A stretch of DNA of 64,000 nt from a bacterium BRH_c32. Its GTDB lineage: Bacteria; Bacteroidota; Ignavibacteria; Ignavibacteriales; Melioribacteraceae. The translations under genes were made by a program, and so were the position numbers. Location of the stretch: the NCBI GenBank assembly GCA_001516025.1, contig LOEU01000010.1:1-64000 (forward strand). The letters are read 5' to 3'. Below the pieces are notes generated by a model. That model was not told where the DNA came from, made no database searches, and saw only the letters and a program-made list of their open reading frames with translations. Below, piece after piece: positions 1 through 8,982 of this stretch; position 1 is the first letter of the stretch; every line of letters begins with the position of its first letter.

Positions 1-1142
1 TGGATAGATTCATAGTCATCCCATTTGGTTGTATTTGCGAAAACATAAATCTCAATTGGCAGACCCTCGGCACCCGGAGCTAATTGACGAACTAAAAATG
101 TCATCGATTTATCTATATCATTTCTCTGTTTTAAATAATTTATAAGATAAGCTCTAAAGGTACCGACATTAGTTAATCTTCTTCCGTTCACTAATTCTGA
201 ATTATCGATATTATTTTCTTCGTTAAACTCTTCTACATCCTTTGATTTTTGTTTGAGGTAATCAGTAATAATAGATATATTTTTTAATTTGGCTAGTAAT
301 TCATCATCGGCAAATTTAATACTGCTTTGATCAATAAAAACGGAACGCTTAATTCTTCTTCCACCCGAGGCAGTCATCCCACGCCAATTCTTAAATGAAT
401 CTTCTACTAATTTATAAGTGGGGATCACAGTTATAGTTTTATCAAAATTTTGGATCTTTACAATATTAAGAGAGATATCAATTACATCTCCATCGGCACC
501 ATATTTAGGCACTTCAATCCAATCACCTACTTTTACTAAATCATAATTCGAAATCTGAATACTTGCAACGAATGAGAGGATAGTATCGCGAAAGACTAAA
601 AGAAGTACAGCAGTAAGAGCACCCAGACCACCAATTAATGCCCAGGGGGATTGATCCAATAAAATTCCGATTATAACAATAGTACCAAAGACCCATATTA
701 TTATTTTGACAATTTGAAGATAACCTTTGATTGGTTTATCTCTGTTTTTGCTCGTTAGTTCATAATACTCATATACGCCTGTTAAAATACCGTTTGCCAA
801 AGCAACAAATAAATAAACAATTACAGCACTGATAATTTTATGAATTAATGCCGTTAATTCAGGGATGAGATAAGCAAAAGAATTAATAATAATAAGAGAA
901 AGCACATAAGATATTCGTTTAAGGAATTTCTCTTGGAATAGTACATCATCCAATTCTGTGCGTGTTTTTTTTATCAGTTGTTCAGCTACTTTTATTATTA
1001 CATTTTTAGATATAAAGTAAAACAGAACGGAAATAATAATAACTGTTAAAAAACGAAGGGAATCATCGTACCACGCAAATTGGTCTAACCAAAGGGAGAA
1101 CTTTTGTATAAAGGAACTATTTTTGTAAATCAATGCTAACAT
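1..1142 (-). CDS. MscS-family mechanosensitive ion channel, YbdG-like (3' end cut by window)
   Basis: This gene is too long for the window, so about 380 codons are visible and the C-terminus lies beyond base 1. The start ATG is at 1142-1140. The visible protein has five hydrophobic segments (about residues 32-48, 76-95, 101-120, 144-162, 168-196), then the beta-rich MscS domain with NYDLVKVGDWIEVP (199-212). The stretch KNWRGMTASGGRRIKRS (251-267) is typical of the YbdG (miniconductance) branch, not of small MscS. YbdG proteins are about 415 residues, so perhaps 35-45 residues are missing. The family gates in the inner membrane during hypo-osmotic shock or acts as a tension-dependent sensor. 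It is divergent from the EamA transporter gene. Family assignment is firm; conductance behaviour is not inferable. Confidence 0.85.
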   Translation of the reverse strand, partial: MLALIYKNSSFIQKFSLWLDQFAWYDDSLRFLTVIIISVLFYFISKNVIIKVAEQLIKKTRTELDDVLFQEKFLKRISYVLSLIIINSFAYLIPELTALIHKIISAVIVYLFVALANGILTGVYEYYELTSKNRDKPIKGYLQIVKIIIWVFGTIVIIGILLDQSPWALIGGLGALTAVLLLVFRDTILSFVASIQISNYDLVKVGDWIEVPKYGADGDVIDISLNIVKIQNFDKTITVIPTYKLVEDSFKNWRGMTASGGRRIKRSVFIDQSSIKFADDELLAKLKNISIITDYLKQKSKDVEEFNEENNIDNSELVNGRRLTNVGTFRAYLINYLKQRNDIDKSMTFLVRQLAPGAEGLPIEIYVFANTTKWDDYESI

Positions 1143-1211
1143 AGGATCATTTTTTTGTTATTTTACACACCAATTTATGATTTTTTTCATTTAAATGAAC
1201 GCTATATACTT

Positions 1212-2096
1212 ATGACCGAGAAAAAGAATATAAAAGCTTATGCCGCATGGATAACAATTTGTATCATTTGGGGTACTACGTATCTTGCAATAAAAATTGG
1301 TGTGGCAGATTTCCCTCCTGTATTATTTGCCGGGTTTAGATGGTTAATTGCAGGACCAATACTGATAGCGGTTATGCGATTACGGGGATATAAATTCCCT
1401 GAGAAAGGTGATTTAATCCATCTTGGAATTGTAGGAATCCTTTTGTTAGGGTTTGGAAATGTTTTGGTTGTGGTTGCAGAGCAATATATTTCAAGCGGAC
1501 TAACATCCCTAATAATTACAACAACACCTTTTTGGATGGTGCTCTTTGAAAGATTTATGTATAAAAAAGGGAAGGTAAATAAGTTCGTTATTATTGGATT
1601 ACTTCTTGGATTAGCAGGTGTAATCTTAATATTTTCACATGATATTGATACCGTTTTCAAAGGGTCATTCTTTATCGGTGCCGCTGCCCTTTTGGTTGCA
1701 GTTATCGGATGGGCTAATGGCACTCTCTATTCTAAATATAAAAAAGTGTCTGTTGATCCATTAATGGGTGCTGCATTTCAAATGTTTATTGCCGGAGTAA
1801 TCTTAACATTGTTGGGATTTTCAATTGGAGAATATTCCTATATTAAAGCCACTGATGCAGGATTGCTTTCTTTACTCTATTTAATAGTATTTGGTTCCTT
1901 GATTGGTTATACATCATATATTTATGCAGTAGCTCATTTACCTATATCTTTGGTATCTACCTACGCATATATCAATCCGGTAATAGCAGTTTTTCTAGGA
2001 TGGTTAGTTCTTTCTGAACCATTAAATATTCAATTAATTCTGGGTGGAATTGTAATTCTATTTGGAGTTTGGATGGTAAAAAAAGGAGCGCATTAA
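1212..2096 (+). CDS. EamA/DMT-superfamily permease
   Basis: Inner-membrane transporter of the drug/metabolite superfamily, about 294 residues with ten predicted membrane segments in two EamA repeats. The first repeat opens with the characteristic WGTTYLAIKIG after helix 1. The second begins around the FFIGAAALLVAVIGWANGTLY stretch and ends in a basic tail (MVKKGAH). An in-frame ATG exists at 1155, but it would add a soluble 19-residue leader that the family lacks, so I take the ATG at 1212 (MTEKKNIKAY). No strong ribosome-binding site decides between them. Substrates in this family range from amino acids to metabolites and cannot be read from sequence. The terminator of the convergent downstream gene lies inside its last codons. 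Confidence 0.85.
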   Translation: MTEKKNIKAYAAWITICIIWGTTYLAIKIGVADFPPVLFAGFRWLIAGPILIAVMRLRGYKFPEKGDLIHLGIVGILLLGFGNVLVVVAEQYISSGLTSLIITTTPFWMVLFERFMYKKGKVNKFVIIGLLLGLAGVILIFSHDIDTVFKGSFFIGAAALLVAVIGWANGTLYSKYKKVSVDPLMGAAFQMFIAGVILTLLGFSIGEYSYIKATDAGLLSLLYLIVFGSLIGYTSYIYAVAHLPISLVSTYAYINPVIAVFLGWLVLSEPLNIQLILGGIVILFGVWMVKKGAH

Positions 2097-2107
2097 ATAG
2101 CACTCCT
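2078..2107 (-). terminator. Rho-independent terminator of the 2126-2539 gene
   Basis: Arms 2084-2091 and 2100-2107 pair over 8 bp with an 8-nt loop, and the minus-strand transcript then runs into seven U (2083-2077). In minus-strand RNA the one irregular pair is a U-G wobble, whereas plus-strand RNA would have a C-A mismatch. The element therefore serves the minus strand. It sits inside the 3' end of the convergent permease gene. Confidence 0.75.
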
Positions 2108-2125
2108 CTTGAATATCTTCTTTTA

Positions 2126-2539
2126 TTAATTTATTTCTTGCAGCAAATAACCTTTATCTGTTTTTAGGAATGAGAAAGTTGCCGGAAGTTTTTGTGATCC
2201 ATTTACAAAATAAAGGTTCACTTTATATTCTTTATCTGAAATTTTTTCAACATCTCCAACTTCATAGGTTTCTGAAATTGCTTTCATTGCACTTATTTTA
2301 GAACATACTTTCTTAGCATATTTTAGTTCATTAACATTTTTAGGATCTAAGCTAACCTTATTATTTCTTTCTGTATCATCGCCTTGATAAATAATCAATA
2401 CTGCTGCTTTTTCATAATTTTTTGAACCGCTTAAATCAATTAGTGATTTCGATGCGGCTGTTATTTCTTTATCTTGAGCATTAACATTAATTAGAAAAGC
2501 AAAGAATAAGAACAAGATTGCGAAGGATATTTTTTTCAT
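2126..2539 (-). CDS. Exported protein of unknown function
   Basis: 137 residues. Residues 1-21 form a clear Sec signal peptide (MKK, hydrophobic core, cleavage at NVNAQ-DKE). The mature part is about 115 residues, charged, with one cysteine (VCSKIS) and an alternating C-terminal beta pattern (YKVNLYFVNG, LPATFSFLKTDKGYLLQ). That pattern resembles small periplasmic proteins with a cystatin/NTF2-like fold such as DUF4878 lipoproteins, but I do not recognise the family firmly. It is monocistronic: 73 bp separate it from the upstream AMP nucleosidase gene, and it has its own terminator at 2078-2107. Likely periplasmic. No function is proposed. Confidence 0.7.
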   Translation of the reverse strand: MKKISFAILFLFFAFLINVNAQDKEITAASKSLIDLSGSKNYEKAAVLIIYQGDDTERNNKVSLDPKNVNELKYAKKVCSKISAMKAISETYEVGDVEKISDKEYKVNLYFVNGSQKLPATFSFLKTDKGYLLQEIN

Positions 2540-2612
2540 GGTTGATTCCTTTCATCTATTTGATTCTTAAACAAACAGATCGAAACAAATGTTTCATAAA
2601 TTTATTTAAATC

Positions 2613-3386
2613 TTAATAAACAAAGTGCTTGATTTGTTCTCCTTTTTTACCGATTTCTGTCATAGCTTCAATTCCTAGTTGAAGATGAATATCTACGAAT
2701 TGACTGCTTACTTTTTTATCAGATTCTTCGGTTTTTATTCCTTCGGGAATCATGGGAAGATCTGAAACTAATAACAAAGCACCTCGAGCAATATTATTTG
2801 CATATCCAACAATAAAGATAGTCGCTGTCTCCATATCAATTCCTATTGTGCCAAGACCTCTAAGATATTTTTTGAATTGATTATCCCATTCCCATAATCT
2901 TCTATTTGTCGTATAGATTACTCCGGTACGATATTCTAGTTTTCGAGCTACTATTTTATCAGAGACGAATTTATGAAGCTTGAAAGAAGGAAGAGCAGGA
3001 ACTTCAGGCGGTAAATAATCATTACTAGTACCGTCTCCTCTGATTGCTGCTGTCGGTAAGATAAAATGACCCAATTCAGTAGATCTTTTTAATCCGCCGC
3101 ATTTACCTAGGAACAAAACGCCTTTTGGTTTACGTGCAATTAAAAGATCCATTATCGTAGCGGCATTCGCCGATCCGATTCCGAAATTAATAATTGTCAG
3201 TCCCGAAGTGTTTGTTGCTGTTTGCATCGGTTTCCCGATTCCTTGAACATCGCAATTAAATATATCTGCAAATTTCGTAACGTAATTGTGGAAATTGGTC
3301 AGCAGTAGGTAATCTCCAAAATCATCAATATTTGTTCCTGTATAACGTGGAAGCCAATTTTTAGCTATTTCTAATTTAGTTTTCAT
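2613..3386 (-). CDS. amn: AMP nucleosidase
   Basis: 257 residues, matching the short Bacteroidota-type AMP nucleosidase and not the about 480-residue enterobacterial form. The enzyme hydrolyses AMP to adenine and ribose 5-phosphate in purine salvage. The nucleoside-phosphorylase fold shows in TIINFGIGSANAATIMDLL (65-83), KPKGVLFLGKCGG (87-99), GTIGIDMETATIF (179-191; the Glu is the base/ribose-binding residue of this superfamily) and LLLVSDLPMIPEG (204-216). The start overlaps the 3' end of the PAP2 gene by 11 bp, so the two are probably cotranscribed and coupled. A related uridine or MTA phosphorylase is less likely given the AMP-nucleosidase-specific N-terminus (IAKNWLPRYTG). Confidence 0.88.
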   Translation of the reverse strand: MKTKLEIAKNWLPRYTGTNIDDFGDYLLLTNFHNYVTKFADIFNCDVQGIGKPMQTATNTSGLTIINFGIGSANAATIMDLLIARKPKGVLFLGKCGGLKRSTELGHFILPTAAIRGDGTSNDYLPPEVPALPSFKLHKFVSDKIVARKLEYRTGVIYTTNRRLWEWDNQFKKYLRGLGTIGIDMETATIFIVGYANNIARGALLLVSDLPMIPEGIKTEESDKKVSSQFVDIHLQLGIEAMTEIGKKGEQIKHFVY

Positions 3387-3954
3387 TTTTCGCCTTAGAA
3401 GTAATTTTCTTATTTGTGAATTTATCTATTTCTATAACTAATAACGAAAAAATATATCCAATCGACAAACCTATTAACATACCTCCTAGGATATCGGAGG
3501 GATAATGAACTCCGACATAAGGTCGGCTGAAGGAGACGATCGATGCCGTAATAAAGAGAGGGATTTTTATCTTTGGGAATAATTTTGCAAAGAAAATTGC
3601 TGCCGAGAAATTATTAACTGCATGTGAAGAGGGGAATGAATAAGATCCGGTGCAATGAACCAGAACATTCAAATCCGTAAATACATTGCAAGGGCGAGCT
3701 CTCTCAAATAAATTCTTTAAGAAAAAACTGCTGAATTGATCACTTGCTAAAATTAAAAAAGGGAGCACGAGGACTGCTATTTTTCCTTTCCTTCCTCCAT
3801 ACTTGAAACTAATGCTCAAAAGAAGAAAATATGCCAAATACCAATTCTTTACGTCTGTGATATAGGGAAGAAATTTATCAAAAAGTGGATTAGATAAGGT
3901 TTTATTGATAAAGTATAATAAAAAAATGTCGATACTATAAAGTATATCTATCAT
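3376..3954 (-). CDS. PAP2-family membrane phosphatase
   Basis: 192 residues. All three PAP2 phosphatase motifs are present: KNLFERARPC (KX6RP-like, about 85-94), PSSHAVN (107-113, with the catalytic-dyad His) and SRPYVGVHYPSD (142-153, with the nucleophile His). Five to six hydrophobic segments place it in the inner membrane with the active site facing the periplasm. Members dephosphorylate lipid phosphates such as phosphatidic acid, PgpB substrates or undecaprenyl diphosphate; the substrate here is open. Its stop overlaps the start of amn by 11 bp. It is the first gene of that operon and divergent from the hybrid kinase gene. Confidence 0.88.
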   Translation of the reverse strand: MIDILYSIDIFLLYFINKTLSNPLFDKFLPYITDVKNWYLAYFLLLSISFKYGGRKGKIAVLVLPFLILASDQFSSFFLKNLFERARPCNVFTDLNVLVHCTGSYSFPSSHAVNNFSAAIFFAKLFPKIKIPLFITASIVSFSRPYVGVHYPSDILGGMLIGLSIGYIFSLLVIEIDKFTNKKITSKAKNEN

Positions 3955-4070
3955 AATATGTTTTGCATAAATTGTTTATTTTAGTTAGCTAATATAGTTA
4001 ACATTTTGGAAAATATATTTAAATATGGAATTTCTTAGTTACAAAAAAATTTTAGGAAGAACAAAGGGAA

Positions 4071-6320
4071 TTGAATAATATAAAAGCAACAAGGACTACA
4101 TCGGAATTAAGGAAGATTAACTACTTCAAAGAAGAGAGCAAGAAATCATTAATTTCTCCTTTTCAATCATTGGCTAAATTCACGGCAATTGCCGGAATTA
4201 TAGCCTTGGTTTTTGAAGTACGGTATTTTAGTGAGTTTTCTTATCTGGTTTATATTTCTCGAGTTACATCGATCCTTTTGGCATTTTTATTATTAATTAT
4301 TTCTTATACAAGTACGGGTAAGAAACATCCCGTTAGTTTGATACATGCTCTTCTAATATCGATAATTACTTCATTCGGCATAATAATCTATTTATATCCA
4401 AAGACATTAACCTTCAATTCGCATATAATTGGATTGATAATCTTCACTGCCGCACTGTTTCTTAGCTGGGACGTAAAGAATCAGATTATAGCAGCAGTAT
4501 ATTATATTGTGGTATTTGCCGCGTCTATAATTCTAAATGATCAAGCAATGTCGATGCTTCTATCGGGAATTGAATCTGTAGTACTTGTAGTGATTATAAG
4601 TATAATGGCAATCATAGCAAGTTATATAAATTATAAATTGCGAGAGGAGGCAGTCCTTAGTTCTTATGAGACTAATGTTTCGGAAAGACGATTTAGAAAT
4701 TTATTTGAAAATGCTGCTGAGGGAATTTTTCAAATAAATTCGGATGGAATAATCTTTACGATAAATCCTTCGTTTGTAAGGATGCTTGGCTATACAAGTG
4801 AAGATGAATTAAAAAAGGTAAATGCAATTGAAAGTATTTTCAAAACTTCATCTGATTTTGATTTGCTAAAAAAACTTTTGGAAAAACAGGGGAAGGTAAG
4901 AAACTATCGCGTTCAATTGAAAAAGAAAGACGGGCATGAGATTACTGTTAGAATGAATGTTCGTCTCAATGATGAAGAATCGAATCAAAAAGAAATTTAT
5001 GAAGGAAGTCTCCAAGATATTACTCAGCAGGTAATTGCAGAACTAGAGCGCCAAAAAGCAATTGATGCACTAAAATCTGAAAAAAATAAAGCAGATATCG
5101 CAGCCAAGAAAGCACAGCAGGAAAGTAAATTCAAAACTAAATTCCTCGCAAGTATGAGCCATGAAGTAAGAACTCCTATGAATTCCGTGATGGGGTTTTT
5201 AACTCTTGTGGAAAATGATCTCTTTGAAAGTAAAGAAGAATTAAAACAATTCAGTAAAGATGCTAAACTTGCCGCTGAATCACTTTTAGATATAATTAAT
5301 AATATCTTAGATATCTCGAAGATTGAAGCAGGTAAGATGGAATTAGATGAAGAAGAATTTGAAATTACCGGTGAAATTAATAAAGCCGTATCAATCTTAA
5401 AACAAACCGCTAAAAATAAAGGATTGGATTTAGAACTAAATATTGATGAAAATATACCCAAAGTAATGTTCGGAGATCCGACACGCTATCGGCAAATTGC
5501 AGTAAACTTAATTGCTAATGCTGTTAAATATACAGAAGTGGGAAGTGTAAAAGTTAATCTTAATCTGATTAGTACAAAAGATAATATTATTGAGATTGGA
5601 ACTGAAATAATTGATACAGGAAGAGGTATTGCGCCGGAACAAATATCTCAATTATTTGAAGCTTATTCTCAAATTAAAAATAAAAATTCGGTTAAAGAAG
5701 GTACTGGGCTTGGACTCGTTATAAGTAAAGAATTTGTAAAACTTATGGGAGGTGAAATTAAAGTAGAGAGCCGAGTGGGATTCGGAAGTAAATTTAGCTA
5801 TACAGTAAAATTCAAAGAATCGCTCAAAGCAGCTCCTAAGCAGCCTAAAACCGGTGTCCCGGTAGAAGAATTACAATTCAAGATGAATGATTTTGAATTA
5901 AGTGAATCGAATGAAAACAATTCAAATGAAAAATCAAATCGAAAGAAAAAGCTTTTGCTTGTGGAAGATAATCCGATAAGTCAAAACTTAGAGTTAAAAA
6001 TTTTAAAAGAAGTTGGATATGATGTAGAGGCAGTTGGAACCGGTCAGGATGCAATTGAGGCGGTCCATACCGATCGATTTGATCTTGTCTTAATGGATGT
6101 GGAGATGCAAGGAATGGATGGTTTAACTGCTACAAAGAGAATCAGAGAATCTGGAAGGAAAAGTTCAAAAGTACCTATTATTGCGGTTACCGCACATTCG
6201 AGCATGAAAGATAGAGAAGTATGCCTTGCAGCCGGAATGAATGATTATATTGCTAAACCGATTAATATACATTTCCTAAAGATCACAATTGATCAATGGC
6301 TCACCTCAGAGCGTCATTAA
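4071..6320 (+). CDS. Hybrid sensor histidine kinase with C-terminal receiver domain
   Basis: 749 residues from a TTG start preceded by AAAGGGA; no ATG occurs before the membrane region. Layout: about five to six membrane helices (35-190), one PAS domain (205-320), a coiled coil (320-355), a HisKA dimerisation domain with phospho-acceptor His364 in ASMSHEVRTPMN, a HATPase domain (N-box NLIANAVKYTE, G1 DTGRGIAPEQ, G2 GTGLGLVISKEF), an acidic linker, then a receiver domain with phospho-acceptor Asp676 in LVLMDVEMQGMDG and a conserved Lys in IAKPINIHF. There is no separate response regulator, DNA-binding or Hpt domain in the neighbourhood. The output therefore probably runs through a distant Hpt protein or by phosphotransfer within the chain. 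The signal sensed is unknown; the membrane part is not a recognised sensor family. Confidence 0.88.
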   Translation: MNNIKATRTTSELRKINYFKEESKKSLISPFQSLAKFTAIAGIIALVFEVRYFSEFSYLVYISRVTSILLAFLLLIISYTSTGKKHPVSLIHALLISIITSFGIIIYLYPKTLTFNSHIIGLIIFTAALFLSWDVKNQIIAAVYYIVVFAASIILNDQAMSMLLSGIESVVLVVIISIMAIIASYINYKLREEAVLSSYETNVSERRFRNLFENAAEGIFQINSDGIIFTINPSFVRMLGYTSEDELKKVNAIESIFKTSSDFDLLKKLLEKQGKVRNYRVQLKKKDGHEITVRMNVRLNDEESNQKEIYEGSLQDITQQVIAELERQKAIDALKSEKNKADIAAKKAQQESKFKTKFLASMSHEVRTPMNSVMGFLTLVENDLFESKEELKQFSKDAKLAAESLLDIINNILDISKIEAGKMELDEEEFEITGEINKAVSILKQTAKNKGLDLELNIDENIPKVMFGDPTRYRQIAVNLIANAVKYTEVGSVKVNLNLISTKDNIIEIGTEIIDTGRGIAPEQISQLFEAYSQIKNKNSVKEGTGLGLVISKEFVKLMGGEIKVESRVGFGSKFSYTVKFKESLKAAPKQPKTGVPVEELQFKMNDFELSESNENNSNEKSNRKKKLLLVEDNPISQNLELKILKEVGYDVEAVGTGQDAIEAVHTDRFDLVLMDVEMQGMDGLTATKRIRESGRKSSKVPIIAVTAHSSMKDREVCLAAGMNDYIAKPINIHFLKITIDQWLTSERH

Positions 6321-6391
6321 TGAATTTATTTCAACTATCGATAATTATATTTGATTCTTGAAAAAGTTTAATAATAAGATGGAATAGTAAT

Positions 6392-6826
6392 ATGGCAGAG
6401 TTAAAAACAAAACAAAATAATGCAGATGTTAAAGAATTTATTAACATTTATGCTGAGGGCGATCAGAAAAAAAATGACAGTTTTGAGCTTCTTAAATTAA
6501 TGAAAGAAGTTTCAGGTTTTGAACCAAAAATGTGGGGAGATACTATTATAGGGTTTGGTAGTTATCATTACAAATCAGAAAGAAGCAGTCAGGAAGGTGA
6601 TTGGCTGCTAGTCGGGTTTTCTCCAAGGAAATCGGCAATATCATTATACGTCTATTCTGGGTGTGCGGGTCAAGAAGATATGTTAAAAGAATTAGGCAAG
6701 TTTAAAATGGGAAAAGCTTGTATTTATATTAAAAAACTCTCAGATATCAATCAGGATATTCTCAAAAAAATTATAAAATCTACAATTGACCATTTACAAT
6801 CAAAGCATATAAAAAAAGCCGATTAA
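6392..6826 (+). CDS. DUF1801 (YdhG-like) domain protein
   Basis: 144 residues, no signal peptide, cytoplasmic. The central part (FEPKMWGDTIIGFGSYHYK, 44-62, and WLLVGFSPRKSAISLYVYSG) and the end of the domain (GKFKMGKACIYIKKLSDIN) match the DUF1801 fold, which is related to the YdhG/YjhX group and structurally to iron-sulfur frataxin-like proteins. Its biochemical role is not established. It lies 71 bp after the hybrid kinase gene on the same strand, so cotranscription is possible. A strong terminator overlaps its stop codon. Confidence 0.8.
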   Translation: MAELKTKQNNADVKEFINIYAEGDQKKNDSFELLKLMKEVSGFEPKMWGDTIIGFGSYHYKSERSSQEGDWLLVGFSPRKSAISLYVYSGCAGQEDMLKELGKFKMGKACIYIKKLSDINQDILKKIIKSTIDHLQSKHIKKAD

Positions 6827-6847
6827 TAAATATTAATCGGCTTTTTT
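6812..6847. terminator. Bidirectional Rho-independent terminator
   Basis: A perfect 17-bp inverted repeat (6812-6828 with 6831-6847), core AAAAGCCGATTAATA, has a 2-nt loop and A/T runs on both flanks. It ends the DUF1801 transcript on the plus strand and the ornithine aminotransferase transcript on the minus strand. It overlaps the DUF1801 stop codon. Confidence 0.9.
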
Positions 6848-6861
6848 AATATAAATTGCCA

Positions 6862-8064
6862 TTAGTCCATATTTAATACTTCGGAGATGCTCTTCATCGC
6901 CCAATCGATCTCCTCTTTTGTGATCACGAGAGGAGGAGCGAAACGGATTATATTATCATGTGTTTCTTTGCAAAGAATTCCTTTTTTCATTAATGCTTCG
7001 CAGAATCTCCTTGCACCTTTTGCTTCAGGATTAAGTTCTACTCCTATAAATAACCCTTTTCCTCTAATTACCTTTACATGTTTACTATTTACATTTCTCA
7101 ATTGTTCTCTGAAATATTCACCAAGCTCAAAAGATTTTTCGATCAAGTTTTCTTCGATCAATACTTTTAAGGATTCACGTGCAATCGCAACTCCAAGAGG
7201 ATTACCGCCGAATGTGGAACCATGATCTCCCGGATTAAATACACCAAGAACTTCTTTATCTGAAAGAACGGCAGAAACAGGATAGCAACCGCCTGAAAGT
7301 GCTTTTCCAATTATTACCATATCAGGTCTTACGTCTTCATATTGATATGCAAATAATTTACCGCTTCTTCCTAAGCCGGACTGAATTTCATCTGCTATAA
7401 AAAGAACATTATTCTTTTTGCAAATATCGGCACATGCTTTTAAGTATCCATCGGGTGGTACAACTACTCCGCCTTCGCCTTGAATAGGTTCCACTAAGAA
7501 TCCTACTGTATTAGGCGTAATTGCTTCTTCCAGTTCTTTTGCATTGCCATATTCTACATTCTTAAATCCCGGTGTGAATGGTCCGAATCCATCTTTATAT
7601 TGCTCTTCAGTAGAAAAACTGATAATGGAAATTGTCCTTCCTGAAAAATTATTTGTGCAGGTAATTATTTCAGCTTTGTTTTCTTCAACGCCTTTAATTT
7701 TGTGTCCCCATTTACGAGCCGCTTTTAGCGCTGTTTCCACAGCTTCTGCTCCCGAATTCATCGGCAATGACATCTCATATCCGGTTAATTCGCTTAGTTC
7801 TTTATAAAGAAATGGGAGCTGATTATTGCGGAATGCTCTTGAAGTAAGAGTTACCTTATCAGCCTGATCTTTCATTGCCTTAATAATTCTTGGATGGCAA
7901 TGACCTTGATTAACTGCGGAATAAGCAGCTAAGCAATCTAAATACTTATTTCCTTCTACATCATAAACCCAAACACCTGAAGCTTTTTCGATTACTACGT
8001 CTAACGGATGATAATTGTGTGCACCATACTTCTCTTCTAATTCGATATAATCTTTGGAAAGCAT
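6862..8064 (-). CDS. rocD: Ornithine--oxo-acid (delta) aminotransferase
   Basis: 400 residues, the normal size for class-III PLP aminotransferases. The ornithine aminotransferase subgroup shows in GVWVYDVEGNKYLDCLAAYSAVNQGHCHP (29-57), NSGAEAVETALKAARKWG (103-120), LVEPIQGEGGVVVPPDGYL, ADEIQSGLGRSG with Asp225 binding the PLP pyridine N, and the Schiff-base Lys254 in IIGKALSGGCYPVSAVLS. The enzyme transfers the delta-amino group of ornithine to 2-oxoglutarate, giving glutamate semialdehyde for proline or glutamate. Acetylornithine aminotransferase is the alternative, but the N-terminal KYGAHNYHPLDVVI is typical of rocD. Monocistronic, divergent from the nuclease gene. Confidence 0.93.
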   Translation of the reverse strand: MLSKDYIELEEKYGAHNYHPLDVVIEKASGVWVYDVEGNKYLDCLAAYSAVNQGHCHPRIIKAMKDQADKVTLTSRAFRNNQLPFLYKELSELTGYEMSLPMNSGAEAVETALKAARKWGHKIKGVEENKAEIITCTNNFSGRTISIISFSTEEQYKDGFGPFTPGFKNVEYGNAKELEEAITPNTVGFLVEPIQGEGGVVVPPDGYLKACADICKKNNVLFIADEIQSGLGRSGKLFAYQYEDVRPDMVIIGKALSGGCYPVSAVLSDKEVLGVFNPGDHGSTFGGNPLGVAIARESLKVLIEENLIEKSFELGEYFREQLRNVNSKHVKVIRGKGLFIGVELNPEAKGARRFCEALMKKGILCKETHDNIIRFAPPLVITKEEIDWAMKSISEVLNMD

Positions 8065-8163
8065 AAAGAAAGTCCTGATTTTTATTATTAAATTTGTCTT
8101 TGTAATTTAGGAAATATAATCAATAAGAAAAAAGTAAAATCGACACTTTAAAGTAGAGGAAAA

Positions 8164-8982
8164 ATGAAAAAAGTAGTTCTTGTTTTGTTACTAATTGCTA
8201 TAATTCCCCTTAATTTATCAGCTTGGGGAGATAAAGGACATAAATTAATCACGGCACATTCATTAGAATTCTTAAAAACTAAGATAAATCTTCCGGATTC
8301 AATAATAAAAGAAATTATAACTCGCTCTGTGGATCCTGACAACAGAAAGAAACAAGACCCTACCGAATATCCTAAACATTTTATTGATATCGATTTCTTC
8401 CCAGAGTACATGAGCGGTCAAATTGTACTTAACCGTGATGAATTAAAATCGCGTTATCCTGATAGTGTTCTCGTTAAGCAAGGTTATCTCCCTTGGGCAA
8501 CTTTGGATACATATGAAAAATTAGTCGATGCATTCAAATCCGGTGAGAAAGAAAAAATTGTTCTTTACCTTGCTGATCTGTCTCATTACGTAGCCGATGG
8601 TCATCAGCCAATGCATGCTACTCTTAATTATAATGGTCAATTAACTGGGCAGAAGGGAATTCATTTTAGATATGAGATTGAGATGGTTGATGCTTATTTA
8701 GAGGAGATAATCAAAGGTCTCGTAAAATTTGATATCGGTACAGTTGAGAAAAAAGATTTAGAATACAAGATTTTCGATTATTTAAATGAATCGAATACGT
8801 ATGTGGAATTAGTATTAAGTGCCGATAAGTTCGCTTCTAAAAATAAAGATAAGTATTTCGAGCTTCTATGGAATAGAACAAAGTATGTAACTATTGAGTC
8901 TATTAATAGCGCAGCAAAAGCTTTGGCAGATATGATAAATAGTGCTTATATAGAAGCCGGGAATCCTGAGCTAAAGTTCTAA
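8164..8982 (+). CDS. Exported S1/P1-type zinc nuclease
   Basis: 272 residues with a signal peptide (1-20, cleavage before WGDKGH). After cleavage the new N-terminal Trp begins WGxxGH, whose backbone amine and His bind zinc in S1/P1 nucleases and phospholipase C. Further ligands are visible in LADLSHYVADGHQPMHA (138-154) and GIHFRYE (167-173). Members cut single-stranded nucleic acid and remove 3'-phosphates, or act as phospholipases; the chain here fits the nuclease side better. Periplasmic or secreted. Its 3' end overlaps the convergent glycosyltransferase gene by 4 bp. Confidence 0.85.
   Translation: MKKVVLVLLLIAIIPLNLSAWGDKGHKLITAHSLEFLKTKINLPDSIIKEIITRSVDPDNRKKQDPTEYPKHFIDIDFFPEYMSGQIVLNRDELKSRYPDSVLVKQGYLPWATLDTYEKLVDAFKSGEKEKIVLYLADLSHYVADGHQPMHATLNYNGQLTGQKGIHFRYEIEMVDAYLEEIIKGLVKFDIGTVEKKDLEYKIFDYLNESNTYVELVLSADKFASKNKDKYFELLWNRTKYVTIESINSAAKALADMINSAYIEAGNPELKF

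Noticed and set aside
1238-1723. Long antisense open frame (161 codons) opposite the EamA permease
   Set aside because: It is a shadow of the sense gene with Pro/Asn/Ile-rich nonsense composition. The sense frame has all EamA signatures.
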